A stretch of DNA of 46,418 nucleotides from Clostridiales bacterium UBA6330 (GCA_002438075.1 DJSQ01000188.1:1-46418); one strand, 5' to 3'. Numbered from the stretch's first letter, positions 16,644 through 24,140 are shown. A program made the numbers and translations. The notes: generated from the sequence alone by a model not told the origin.

Positions 16644-17329
16644 AGAAAACCGAACTGATACAGGAAATCCGCGAGGCGGCAATCATCGCCATTATTCGCG
16701 GCGTGGAGCATGAAAAACTGCCGCCACTGCTGGACGCACTGGCGGCAGGCGGGATTCGGTTTGCGGAGATTACCTTTGACCAAACGGGAAGGACCTCCGA
16801 CGGGGAGACCGCGCAGAGCATCGCCGCGCTGAAAAAGCACATGGCGGGCAGGATGCACATCGGCGCGGGAACGGTGATGACGGTCGGACAGGCGGACCAA
16901 GCCATGACAGCGGGCGCAGAATTCCTGATTTCCCCGAACGTGAATCCCGAGGTCATCCGACATACCGTGGCGGCGGACTGCGTGTCCATCCCCGGGGCGA
17001 TGACCCCGACCGAGGCGGCGGTTGCCTACGAAAGCGGCGCGGATTTCGTCAAGATTTTTCCAGCGGATACATTGGGGCTGCCCTACATCAAAGCGCTGAT
17101 GGCACCGCTTTCACACATCCCGTTTCTTGCGGTCGGCGGGGTCAATGACCGTAACATCGGAGACTTCCTTGCCGCAGGGCTTGCCGGAGCCGGCGTCGGC
17201 TCGGCGCTCACCCCAAAGGACCGAATCGCGGCGGGAGCTTTTGAAGCAATCTCCGACATGGCAAAGCGCTATACGGATGCAGTTTTCACCGCGCGGAATG
17301 TTCGGAGCGCGTCCCCTCGGATAGGCTGA
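16640..17329 (+). CDS. dgoA: 2-dehydro-3-deoxy-6-phosphogalactonate / KDPG aldolase
   Basis: 229 residues from ATG at 16640; the frame is open far upstream, but that part is inside dgoK. Class I aldolase of the KDPG/KHG family: IAIIRGV, E43 in RFAEITFD, GAGTVMT, FLISPN, IPGAMTPTEA and the Schiff-base lysine K138 in ADFVKIFPA, then AVGGV. It cleaves the phosphorylated keto-deoxy acid to pyruvate and glyceraldehyde 3-phosphate. The family alone does not separate galacto from gluco substrates; DgoD and DgoK next to it favour galacto. Last gene before the terminator. Confidence 0.88.
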   Translation: MKKTELIQEIREAAIIAIIRGVEHEKLPPLLDALAAGGIRFAEITFDQTGRTSDGETAQSIAALKKHMAGRMHIGAGTVMTVGQADQAMTAGAEFLISPNVNPEVIRHTVAADCVSIPGAMTPTEAAVAYESGADFVKIFPADTLGLPYIKALMAPLSHIPFLAVGGVNDRNIGDFLAAGLAGAGVGSALTPKDRIAAGAFEAISDMAKRYTDAVFTARNVRSASPRIG

Positions 17330-17364
17330 AATGTTTTCCCGACCGCGCAAAGCATCCTACTTTT

Positions 17365-17394
17365 GCAGTCTCCCCGTGGGGGACTGCTTTTTTG
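17365..17394 (+). terminator. Terminator of the galactonate operon
   Basis: GCAGTCTCCC (17365-17374) pairs with GGGGGACTGC (17378-17387) over a CGT loop, with one G-T pair, followed by TTTTTT. Confidence 0.85.
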
Positions 17395-17408
17395 CGATTC
17401 GTGCCGTC

Positions 17409-18494
17409 TCATTGCGTTTCCAAGTCGAGAAATTCCCTGTCGTTTCTTAAAAAATCAAATGCCTTGTTTGCCCGCAGCGCCTTTTTCAGCCCCTCCGTGA
17501 GTGTATCGGGGCTGTTGGTTGAAATGGTTGCGCGGTTGGAAACGGCACATCGGATTGGGTTGCTTGTGTAATGCCGTGTGCCCTCGGGCTGACCGTCAAA
17601 TTCCTTTGCGTGGCGGAATGCCTGTTGCAGTGCCGCAATGGTCTCCTCCCGCCGTTGCTCTGCCGCATAGAGCTCTGCCAGAATCAGGTAAATGCTTTGC
17701 AGGCGGACGTGGTAGAAAAGGAAATTGCCGTCGTAAATCAGGGTGTTCCAAAGAGAGACCGCAATCAGACAAGCCCTGATTCGGTCCTCTGCGGTATCGT
17801 AGGTATCGCCGCACAGGACCGATGTCAGCAGGTCCATGTAGGTCAGGAGATTCTGGTGCTTGACCGCCAGCTGCTTTTCCCGACTTTCCTTTGTATAATA
17901 GACGTGCTCCAACAGGACATTGCGGCAGGTGTAGATACTGCCCGACTGCTGTGCATACCTCGCGGCTTCGTCCTCGCTTGCAAACGGGAGCTGCGGCATG
18001 GAATAGAGGAGCACCAGCTTTTGAATTGCGCTGTTTCGGAGGTCCTGCTCCGTGCAGTCCCGCAGAATGCGTTTGCAGATGGCGATACATTCCGACGCGT
18101 CCCTCTCCGCCTCCTGCCCGCTTCCGCTGACCGATATCTGAAACAGGTTGTGGGCAAGGGCGGAGAGGCAGGAGAAGTCCATCGGGTATTTTTGCGTTGC
18201 TTCGCGCCACAGTGCGAGGTCCTTTTCCGTCTCTCCCTTACTCCGATATGCTTGTGACCGTGCACGATAGGCTTCGATTTCCGAATCCTTTTTTTCATAG
18301 GTCCGATCAAACAGGTTGTCGAGTGAGATGTCGAAAAAGTCCGCAAGGACGGGAAGCGTGGAAATATCGGGAGCGGTTCTTCCCGTTTCCCATTGGGAAA
18401 TTGCCGAAACGGACACGTTCAGATATTCGGCAAGCTGCTCCTGCGTCATGCTTCTTTCCTGCCGCAACCGCTTGATGGTTTCTCCGAGGTTCAT
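17409..18494 (-). CDS. XRE-family regulator with a helical (TPR-like) C-terminal region
   Basis: 361 residues; ATG at 18494 after AGGAGG. Residues 1-60 are a Cro/C1 helix-turn-helix (IKRLRQERSMTQEQLAEYLNVSVSAISQWETGRTAPDISTLPVLADFF). The rest is alpha-helical with TPR-like spacing (LALWREATQKYPMDFSCLSALAHNLFQ, LQSIYLILAELYAAEQRREETIAALQQAFRHAKEF), a layout common in Clostridia regulators. The target is unknown. It is convergent with the galactonate operon and has its own promoter. Confidence 0.8.
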   Translation of the reverse strand: MNLGETIKRLRQERSMTQEQLAEYLNVSVSAISQWETGRTAPDISTLPVLADFFDISLDNLFDRTYEKKDSEIEAYRARSQAYRSKGETEKDLALWREATQKYPMDFSCLSALAHNLFQISVSGSGQEAERDASECIAICKRILRDCTEQDLRNSAIQKLVLLYSMPQLPFASEDEAARYAQQSGSIYTCRNVLLEHVYYTKESREKQLAVKHQNLLTYMDLLTSVLCGDTYDTAEDRIRACLIAVSLWNTLIYDGNFLFYHVRLQSIYLILAELYAAEQRREETIAALQQAFRHAKEFDGQPEGTRHYTSNPIRCAVSNRATISTNSPDTLTEGLKKALRANKAFDFLRNDREFLDLETQ

Positions 18495-18537
18495 TTTTTA
18501 TGCCTCCTGAATGCGATATTCGTTTGCCTGTGCTTTT

Positions 18538-18566
18538 ATTATACCATGCTTTTCCGCACATTGCAA
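18538..18566 (-). promoter_or_regulatory. Promoter of the XRE/TPR regulator
   Basis: On the minus strand TTGCAA (18566-18561), 17 bases, TATAAT (18543-18538). The region 18567-18790 upstream is AT-rich and shows no gene or clear element. Confidence 0.75.
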
Positions 18567-18791
18567 GACAGCATTTGCGGAAATCGGTTCCGGAAATACT
18601 AAATTTTATTAGAACGAGAACAAGAATTTATATAAAAAAGAATGTCGGGAAACAATTTGGGGAAGAGAAAGGCAGAAATTGAACCACTTAATCCTGCTTT
18701 TTGAGCCTTTATCTCCTGATTCGACCCTATTTTTCAAAAAAGTAGGTGAAACTCGCTTTTATGGAAAGAAATCCTTTTTCTTCCAAAACCA

Positions 18792-18834
18792 TGACATATT
18801 TTGTCAGGGTTTTGTGTTACAATATTTGTATCAT
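18792..18834 (+). promoter_or_regulatory. Promoter region with two short dyads before the 36-codon ORF
   Basis: TGACAtatttTGTCA (18792-18806) and TACAAtatTTGTA (18818-18830) are perfect short inverted repeats. The second covers an extended -10 (TG-T-TACAAT, 18815-18823). They may be operator sites for a repressor of the downstream gene pair. No strong -35 is seen. Confidence 0.45.
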
Positions 18835-18900
18835 ATGAGACTGTGAACGGAATGATGTCGGAAGCAGTCATTGAAAAAAGAAAAGAAAGGAAGACCAACA

Positions 18901-19010
18901 TGAAGAAACCGAACGATGCTTTTTGTCCGATGCGAAACGGCTTGCGCACGGCAAAACGGAAGGTGAAGGAGGTGACGAACGATGACCGGCGCGATTCAGC
19001 TTCCGTATAA
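18901..19010 (+). CDS. Small basic ORF overlapping the C39-like gene
   Basis: 36 residues from ATG at 18901, which follows AAAGGAAG at good spacing. The peptide begins MKKPNDAFCPMRNGL, has one Cys and is Lys/Arg-rich, without a membrane segment. Its last 29 bases overlap the start of the next gene in another frame, so translation of the two is likely coupled. It may be a leader ORF or a peptide substrate of the neighbouring papain-like protein. No family is recognised. Confidence 0.45.
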
Positions 19011-20022
19011 GACCCCGTGGTTCACCTTTTCGCTCGAGAGTGCCGCCGCTTGCCTTGCCATGCGCGGGCATCCGACGGCTTATCATGCGGTCCTGAACCA
19101 ATGCGTCACGCTCTCGTGCGCAAAGCGGTTTCTGGACGGCTGTGCGGGAACGCACACGGGAATTCCGCACGCCCGCATCGGGGATTTTTCCTGTCTGGAG
19201 CAATACACCGTTTCCTTTCGCTTCGGGCTCCCGTACTGTCGGGAAATCATTCGGGAGCTGCTGCACAAGGGCTTCTATATTTACTGCAACGGCGTGGACG
19301 GCTACGACCTGCCCGGCATGAGCGGCTATGGGCTCCGTCACGGGCACAACGACGGCATTTTGTGCGGGTATGACGATAACGACGGGACCTACAGCATTGC
19401 CGCCTATGACAGCACGCGGTGCTTCCGCCAAATCTGGCTCCCGCAGGAATGCTTTGAAGAGGGGCTTCGGTCCTGCCTTGCGCACGGAGCCTACAGCACG
19501 ATGACCGCTTGCCGTATGCGCGACCTGCGGGTACGGCTGAACGAGGGGCAGATGCTGCGGTATCTGAGCCTGTATCTCGAGGCGGACACGGACGTTTTCT
19601 CCCCGTTGCAGTCGGAGCGCAGTACGGTGGAGGGCATTGCGGTGCAGGAGCTTCTGGCGCTCTATTTCGGGCGGCTCGCCTGCGGAGAAATCCCGCTTTC
19701 GCGCGCGGACCGACAGGCACTTCGCGCGGTCTGGGAGCACAGGAAATGTATGCTGGACCGTTTGGAGCTGTTGGAGCGGCGACACGGCTGGGGATCCGCA
19801 TTCAGCTCGCGCTACCGTCCGCTTGTGGATGCGGCATATCGGGATCGGATGCTGTACGCGGTCAGCTGTCGGAGCCGCCGCCCCGACCTGCTTGAGGTGC
19901 TTCAGGGGGCACTGCGCGCGGAAAAGGCGGCGGAGCGCACGATTCTGTCCGACCTCCTCTGCACCGTGGAAAAGGATGAGCGGGACCTCGGACGTTGCCG
20001 AAATCCGCAAGGGGCTTCCTGA
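18982..20022 (+). CDS. Papain/C39-like cysteine-fold protein, BtrH-N-like
   Basis: 346 residues; ATG after AAGGAGG (gtgaaggaggtgacgaacg). Residues about 1-170 carry a pattern like C39-type and BtrH N-terminal domains: an early Cys/helix (SAAACLAMRG), then GHNDGILCGYDDNDGTYSIAAYDST, where His, Gly-Tyr and Asp match the H...GYD...D block. The C-terminal half is helical and Arg/Leu-rich without known motif. BtrH-like proteins act as acyl- or peptidyl-transferases in small-molecule pathways, but no such cluster is here. Role unknown; the overlapping small ORF upstream is the obvious candidate partner. Confidence 0.5.
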   Translation: MTGAIQLPYKTPWFTFSLESAAACLAMRGHPTAYHAVLNQCVTLSCAKRFLDGCAGTHTGIPHARIGDFSCLEQYTVSFRFGLPYCREIIRELLHKGFYIYCNGVDGYDLPGMSGYGLRHGHNDGILCGYDDNDGTYSIAAYDSTRCFRQIWLPQECFEEGLRSCLAHGAYSTMTACRMRDLRVRLNEGQMLRYLSLYLEADTDVFSPLQSERSTVEGIAVQELLALYFGRLACGEIPLSRADRQALRAVWEHRKCMLDRLELLERRHGWGSAFSSRYRPLVDAAYRDRMLYAVSCRSRRPDLLEVLQGALRAEKAAERTILSDLLCTVEKDERDLGRCRNPQGAS

Positions 20023-20084
20023 AGGTCCCCATGACCGCAAGCACGGCACTTTCCGTGCGCTTGCGACAGGGCGTGGATGCGTTA

Positions 20085-20453
20085 TCAGGGCTTTCCGTAG
20101 TAGGCAACGATTTCGCGGAGGGCTTGCAGCTCTGCCGAGGTCGGCGGCGCGAGCTCTCCGCCGTGATGCAAATCGTTTGTATTGGTGTCAAAAAACGCAA
20201 TGGTGCGCTTCAGCGCCGCAGTTTCCTGCGCGGTCAGCGTGGGGCGGGTGAGGCACCCGCGGTCGAGCAGATAAACGCCGCCGCGCCTGCCCGTGTCCAC
20301 GCAAATCGGCTTGGTGAGGCTGAGGTCGGTGATATCCCGCATCACGGTCCGTTCCGCCACGCCGAGCTCCTGCGCCAGCTCCCGCATGGTCCATTTCTCC
20401 CGAAGCGTCAGCAATCGGAGTATCCGTTCTTTGCGTTCCTGTGTATTTCTCAT
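20085..20453 (-). CDS. DeoR/HTH_11-type small regulator
   Basis: 122 residues from ATG at 20453, preceded by GGGAGGAAAC; the longer frame upstream runs through a terminator hairpin and is not coding. The N-terminal winged helix (ERKERILRLLTLREKWTMRELAQELGVAERTVMRDITDLSL) is clear. The remaining 70 residues (GRRGGVYLLDRGCL, LTAQETAALKRTIAFF) resemble the start of a WYL-type regulator, but the WYL domain is absent, so it is a short or truncated form. Target unknown. Confidence 0.7.
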   Translation of the reverse strand: MRNTQERKERILRLLTLREKWTMRELAQELGVAERTVMRDITDLSLTKPICVDTGRRGGVYLLDRGCLTRPTLTAQETAALKRTIAFFDTNTNDLHHGGELAPPTSAELQALREIVAYYGKP

Positions 20454-20490
20454 GTGTTTCCTCCCTTCGCTCAAGGCTTTTCCGCCGAGC

Positions 20491-20542
20491 AAAAAAAACA
20501 GCTGACCCGCATGGCTTTCCATACGGGTCGGTTTCTTTTTTT
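20491..20542. terminator. Hairpin with A-run and T-run, upstream of the small regulator
   Basis: GACCCGCATGG (20504-20514) pairs with CCATACGGGTC (20519-20529), one mismatch, loop CTTT. It is flanked by eight A on the left and a T-rich run on the right, so it can terminate in both directions. On the minus strand it lies about 40 bases before the regulator start and could attenuate that gene. Confidence 0.65.
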
Positions 20543-20655
20543 GTTTGTCCGATAATAAGTTGACCGAGCGCCGAAAAAGTAACGGGAGAAAACCGAAAAC
20601 GGTAAAATTCCTTCCTTTTTTCTTTTTTCTGACAATTTTCGACACGAAATATAAC

Positions 20656-20715
20656 ATCGGAGGTAATCGGATGGACTGTTGGTGGATTTACATCCGATTA
20701 CCTTTCGTGTAAAAT
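20656..20715 (+). promoter_or_regulatory. Promoter with large inverted repeat, XRE/sigma operon
   Basis: TTTACA (20687-20692), 17 bases, TAAAAT (20710-20715). A perfect 13-bp inverted repeat, AGGTAATCGGATG (20661-20673) and CATCCGATTACCT (20691-20703), has its right arm inside the spacer. A further ATCGGA lies at 20656-20661. Arm centres are 30 bp apart, about three helix turns, which suits co-operative repressor binding. Confidence 0.65.
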
Positions 20716-20745
20716 AATAACATCAAGGAACGGGAGGCTTCGCAA

Positions 20746-21114
20746 ATGACAGAGAGAAACTTCAACCGAAATACGGACCCGGAAATGCGCCGCCGTCTGG
20801 GGCGCTTTTTTCAGTCGGGGAGGGTCAGAAAGAAGATGACGCAGGAGCAGCTGGCGGAGGCGCTGGGGATGACCAAGAAGTCCGTCAGCTTTATCGAGAA
20901 CGGAAAGACCTATCCGAGCCCCGAGAACATTTTTCGCATGACCAAGCTGTTGGACCTGTCATTGGATGAATTCGTGTTCGGCTGTACGCGAACGGGGCAG
21001 AATTCGGTCCTGCCCGAGCTGAACGACGCAATCGGAAAGCTGAATCCGGCAGAGCAGGAATGCCTTGTTCGGGTGATGTTCGAGATTTGCCGCATGGTGG
21101 AGGTCGAGGCGTAA
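20746..21114 (+). CDS. XRE-family transcriptional regulator
   Basis: 122 residues; ATG after GGGAGG. A Cro/C1 helix-turn-helix spans residues 17-75 (LGRFFQSGRVRKKMTQEQLAEALGMTKKSVSFIENGKTYPSPENIFRMTKLLDLSLDEFVF). The C-terminal 45 residues are helical (LPELNDAIGKLNPAEQECLVRVMFEICRMVE). It is three bases from a sigma-factor-like gene, so the two are co-expressed. It is the likely binder of the inverted repeat in its own promoter. Confidence 0.8.
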   Translation: MTERNFNRNTDPEMRRRLGRFFQSGRVRKKMTQEQLAEALGMTKKSVSFIENGKTYPSPENIFRMTKLLDLSLDEFVFGCTRTGQNSVLPELNDAIGKLNPAEQECLVRVMFEICRMVEVEA

Positions 21115-21117
21115 AAA

Positions 21118-21720
21118 ATGGTTGGCGTGACGTATGAGGAAGCGTTCCGCGCCTTCCATCGGGAGATCGTTCGTTACTGCCTGTCCGAATTTCCGAACGA
21201 CTGCTATTGCGCGGAGGACCTTGCAAGCGAATGCTTCATGCTGCTCTATCGGAAATGGGACACCCTGCAAAGCCACGCACCGACCACGGTGCGGGTCTGG
21301 CTCTTCCGCACCGCGCGCAACAAGGTGCTGGACTGCAAAAAGAAGAAGCGTCTGCAAACGGTCTCCCTTGACGACGAGAGCGGGCGCGCCCGACTGGAGC
21401 GTGAGGCGGCGCACCTGCTCCACCACCTCGACGAGCGGGAGGAGACCGAGCGGTATCGGCATTACCTGACCGAGATACGGAACGCGCTGACCGAGCTCGA
21501 ATGGCGGCTGTTTGATCTGGTTGTGAATCAGGAGCAACCGTTTCGGCAGGTCTCCGAGCGCTTGGGGACCACGGAAGCGGCGGCGAAAATGCGCTGGCAC
21601 CGTCTGCGGGCAAAGCTGAAGGACTTCCTGTCGGGGCTGTTCGCGCAAATGGGCTTCCTGACGGACGGACATCGGAAGTCGCCTGCGGAAAAGCGGCAGA
21701 CCTCGTCGGGGCACAGCTGA
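21118..21720 (+). CDS. ECF-type sigma factor (sigma-70 family)
   Basis: 200 residues, directly after the XRE gene. Region 2: YEEAFRAFHREIVRYCLSEFPNDCYCAEDLASECFMLLYRKWDTL, with RVWLFRTARNKVLDCKKKKR. Region 4: LTELEWRLFDLVVNQEQPFRQVSERLGTTEAAAKMRWHRLRAKLKDFL. Linker and size fit ECF sigma factors. There is no obvious anti-sigma gene; the XRE partner may control it instead. The C-terminal 30 residues are extra and polar. Confidence 0.8.
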   Translation: MVGVTYEEAFRAFHREIVRYCLSEFPNDCYCAEDLASECFMLLYRKWDTLQSHAPTTVRVWLFRTARNKVLDCKKKKRLQTVSLDDESGRARLEREAAHLLHHLDEREETERYRHYLTEIRNALTELEWRLFDLVVNQEQPFRQVSERLGTTEAAAKMRWHRLRAKLKDFLSGLFAQMGFLTDGHRKSPAEKRQTSSGHS

Positions 21721-21728
21721 AAGCCTGC

Positions 21729-21788
21729 ACGACAATCCCTCCGTCGCGCTTCGCGTGTCACCTCCCTTTATACAAGGGAGGCTTTTTT
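21729..21788 (+). repeat. Terminator within an intergenic repeat-like element
   Basis: CCTCCCTT (21761-21768) pairs with AAGGGAGG (21774-21781), followed by TTTTTT. The preceding part (CGACAATCCCTCCGTCGCGC and a TCGCG/CGCGT hairpin) is of a kind I recall from many Oscillospirales intergenic regions, where CCTCCCTT..AAGGGAGG stems recur. Its terminator role is seen; its repeat nature is from memory and not testable inside this window. Confidence 0.6.
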
Positions 21789-21840
21789 GCGTGGAAAAAA
21801 ACACCAATTGTAAAAAAATCCGTTTATTTGGCGCGCACCG

Positions 21841-21869
21841 TTGAAAAAGCGGAAAAAATGTGTTATAAT
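21841..21869 (+). promoter_or_regulatory. Promoter of the hydrolase/Dabb pair
   Basis: TTGAAA (21841-21846), 17 bases, TATAAT (21864-21869). Because the promoter sits here, the reading frame that opens at 21841 cannot be the real protein start. The leader contains short tandem CAGAATG copies near 21890-21905. Confidence 0.8.
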
Positions 21870-21930
21870 GAATGCAGTATACAGAGTACAGAATGCAGAA
21901 TGCAGATTGGAGACGGAACGGAGGATGCCG

Positions 21931-22620
21931 ATGCGCAGTGCAATTTTATATGTTCACGGAAAAGGCGGAAGTCCCGAGGAAGCCGCACGGTTTGGTCAGC
22001 TTTTCCCGAGTCGGGCGGTGATGGGGCTGGATTATCGGTCCGAAACACCATGGGAAACGAGAGAGGAAATCCGCGTGGCGGTCGGTGCGCTGGCGCGGGA
22101 ATGCGACAGGGTGTCCCTGATTGCAAACAGCATCGGCGCGTATTATGCGATGAACGCGGGAATTGACGATAAGCTGGACCGCGCGTATCTGATTTCGCCC
22201 ATTCTGGATATGGAGCGCCTGATACTCGATATGATGCGTCGGGCAGGCGTGGACGAGGAAACCCTGCGCGAGAAGGGGACGGTCCCAACCGATTTCGGCG
22301 AGGTGCTCTCGTGGGAGTATCTGACCTATGTGCGGGAGCATCCCATAGAGTGGAACGTGCGGACCGACATCCTGATCGGCGGCGCGGATGCCATGCTCCC
22401 GCGCGAGGTGGCGGAGCAGTTTGCCGCAACCCATTCCGCCACGCTGACCGTGATGGAAAACGGGGAGCATTGGTTCCACACGCAGGAGCAATTGCGGTTT
22501 CTGGACCGCTGGCTTGCACGGTGTAAAAAGGCAACCGTCAGGTCAAAAACCTCCTCTTCAAGGTCCGAAATCAAGAACGAGAATAAGAACGATTCCGAAA
22601 ACAAAGGAGAAATACAATGA
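21931..22620 (+). CDS. Alpha/beta-hydrolase fold protein
   Basis: 229 residues from ATG at 21931, six bases after GGAGG. Core features: AILYVHGKGGS oxyanion loop, nucleophile S67 in LIANSIGAYYA, Asp in DILIGGADAML and His in MENGEHWFH, giving a complete triad. The last 30 residues are polar and repetitive (SSSRSEIKNENKNDSENKGEIQ). Cytoplasmic esterase- or peptidase-like enzyme of unknown substrate. It overlaps the Dabb gene by four bases. Confidence 0.75.
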   Translation: MRSAILYVHGKGGSPEEAARFGQLFPSRAVMGLDYRSETPWETREEIRVAVGALARECDRVSLIANSIGAYYAMNAGIDDKLDRAYLISPILDMERLILDMMRRAGVDEETLREKGTVPTDFGEVLSWEYLTYVREHPIEWNVRTDILIGGADAMLPREVAEQFAATHSATLTVMENGEHWFHTQEQLRFLDRWLARCKKATVRSKTSSSRSEIKNENKNDSENKGEIQ

Positions 22621-22913
22621 TTCGGCACATTGTTTGCTTCAAGCTGAAGGACTGCACCCCGCAAAAGGCGCGGGAAGCGCGGGATTTGCTTCTGACGATG
22701 AAGGGGAGGGTCCCCGAGGTCATAGACCTGTTTGCGGGTGTGGATTTTCTGCACAGCGAGCGGAGCTATGACGTGATTCTGGAGGTTACGGTCAAGGACC
22801 GCGACGCGCTGGAGCGCTATCAGAAGGACCCGTACCATTGCGGAACCGTCAAAGCCCATATGCACGCCGTGCGGGAAGCCAGCGTTGCCGTGGACGTGGA
22901 AATCCCAGACTGA
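22617..22913 (+). CDS. Dabb (stress-responsive A/B barrel) domain protein
   Basis: 98 residues, start coupled by ATGA to the hydrolase. Typical Dabb: MIRHIVCFKLKD, VPEVIDLFAGVDFLHSERSYDVILEVTVKDRDALERYQKDPYH, ending in a beta strand. These dimeric ferredoxin-like proteins include polyketide cyclases and uncharacterised enzymes. Role here unknown; pairing with the hydrolase suggests a shared pathway. Confidence 0.85.
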   Translation: MIRHIVCFKLKDCTPQKAREARDLLLTMKGRVPEVIDLFAGVDFLHSERSYDVILEVTVKDRDALERYQKDPYHCGTVKAHMHAVREASVAVDVEIPD

Positions 22914-22986
22914 ATAAGTCTGCCCCCGAAGGCGGCTACGCAACCGCCGTTTTGTGAATTTACAGAAAAAGGAAGTATCAGCCTCT

Positions 22987-23874
22987 ATGTCTTTCATTCG
23001 GAAGCTCGGGAACACGCGCGTGTCCCGCTACCTTGCGATTGCATTGTTTGCGGTCGCCTTCGCAATGGTGTACGAAATTTTCGTGTTCCCCAACAGCTTT
23101 GCGCCTGCGGGAATCAACGGTATCGTCACCATGATTCAGTACCTCTTCCGCTTCAAGGTGGGGTATCTGTCGCTGATTGTCAATATCCCGATGCTGATTG
23201 TGGCGTGCTTTGTCCTCAACCGCTCCTATGCCCTTCGGACGCTGACCTTTATCCTCGTCTTTTCCGCCTCGCTCCTCATCAGCGAACGGCTTGGGATTGC
23301 CGAATCGGGAATCGTGTTCCAAGCGGAGGACGTTGGCGGCAGACTGCTCGCGGCAATTGCGGCGGGATTCTTCAACGGGTTCCTCTACAGTATGTCGGTC
23401 CGTATGGGCGGCTCCACGGGCGGGAGCGACGTGGTGGGCGAATTCATTCACCGCGCACATCCCGAATACAATACGGTGTGGATTATCTTCACCATCAACG
23501 CGGTTGTGGCGGTGGCATCATTCTTCGTGTATAACTTCCGCTACGAGCCGGTAATCCTCTGCGTGGTCTACATTTTCGTCAACGGCAGAACCTCGGATGC
23601 CATCTTCAAGGGTAACCGCGCGGCGGCAAAATTCGAGGTCATCACCACCCAGCCCGAGCAGCTCTCGCGTGAGCTGATTACCACCCTGCACCACGGCTGT
23701 ACCGTCCTGCGCGCGGAGGGAATGTATACCCACTCCAACCGCGCCATGCTGGTCTGCGTCATCAACCGCCGTCAGGTGGTGGATTTCGAGCGTATCATCC
23801 GTAAATATGACAATACGTTCGCCTATATTTCCACCGTGAACGGCATTGTGGGAAACTTCAAAAAGATTAAATGA
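22987..23874 (+). CDS. YitT-family membrane protein with C-terminal DUF2179 domain
   Basis: 295 residues from ATG at 22987; AAAGGAAG lies 11 bases upstream. Five or six hydrophobic segments (YLAIALFAVAFAMVYEIFVF, VGYLSLIVNIPMLIVACFVL, LTFILVFSASLLI, LLAAIAAGFFNGFLYSM, VWIIFTINAVVAVASFFVY) with the family motif MGGSTGGSDVVGEFI. The C-terminal 80 residues (KFEVITTQPEQLSRELITTLHHGCTVLRAEGMYTHSNRAMLVCVI) form the cytosolic domain. Transported substrate unknown. Confidence 0.88.
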   Translation: MSFIRKLGNTRVSRYLAIALFAVAFAMVYEIFVFPNSFAPAGINGIVTMIQYLFRFKVGYLSLIVNIPMLIVACFVLNRSYALRTLTFILVFSASLLISERLGIAESGIVFQAEDVGGRLLAAIAAGFFNGFLYSMSVRMGGSTGGSDVVGEFIHRAHPEYNTVWIIFTINAVVAVASFFVYNFRYEPVILCVVYIFVNGRTSDAIFKGNRAAAKFEVITTQPEQLSRELITTLHHGCTVLRAEGMYTHSNRAMLVCVINRRQVVDFERIIRKYDNTFAYISTVNGIVGNFKKIK

Positions 23875-23940
23875 CCTCCGCCCTCGCGCGCACGATGCGC
23901 ACGTTGCGCGTGTATAAATGTAAATTTTGAAAAAAAGCTA

Positions 23941-23969
23941 TTGACAAATGCGGGAATCTGTGCTATAAT
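23941..23969 (+). promoter_or_regulatory. Promoter of the SipW/TasA-like locus
   Basis: TTGACA (23941-23946), 17 bases, TATAAT (23964-23969), a full consensus. Transcription near 23976 gives a leader of about 270 bases before the first large gene. The 65 bases between the YitT stop and this promoter are GC-rich then AT-rich and hold nothing else recognisable. Confidence 0.85.
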
Positions 23970-24029
23970 ACAAATGTTGTAATAGTAGGGAAAAATCGTT
24001 GGATAGATTCGCCAAAGGAGGCAGGACCC

Positions 24030-24140
24030 ATGCGTTGCTTCGGTAACGATTTGTCAAAACAGCCTGTACGGATTTGCGCACACCCCGTGTACGGGGCTTT
24101 TGGCTGTGCCTGCGAGGAGCGGACCGACACGCCTGCATAA
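24030..24140 (+). CDS. Leader ORF, 36 residues, four Cys
   Basis: ATG at 24030 follows AAAGGAGGCAGGACCC, a near-perfect ribosome-binding site, and the stop is at 24138-24140. The peptide (starts MRCFGNDLSKQPVRICA, ends ERTDTPA) has Cys at 3, 16, 26 and 28. It has no signal peptide or membrane segment. It is the first ORF of the SipW/TasA-like transcript. It may be a regulatory leader peptide, for example sensing Cys supply, or a small secreted or modified product. Translation is likely; function unknown. Confidence 0.5.
   Translation: MRCFGNDLSKQPVRICAHPVYGAFGCACEERTDTPA

Noticed and set aside
21841..21930. 30-codon N-terminal extension of the alpha/beta hydrolase
   Set aside because: The extension begins exactly at the -35 box of a consensus promoter, so it cannot be in the mRNA from that promoter.
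23880..23940. Terminator after the YitT gene
   Set aside because: GC-rich CGCGC..GCGCG sequence can fold, but no T-run follows and the stem is irregular.
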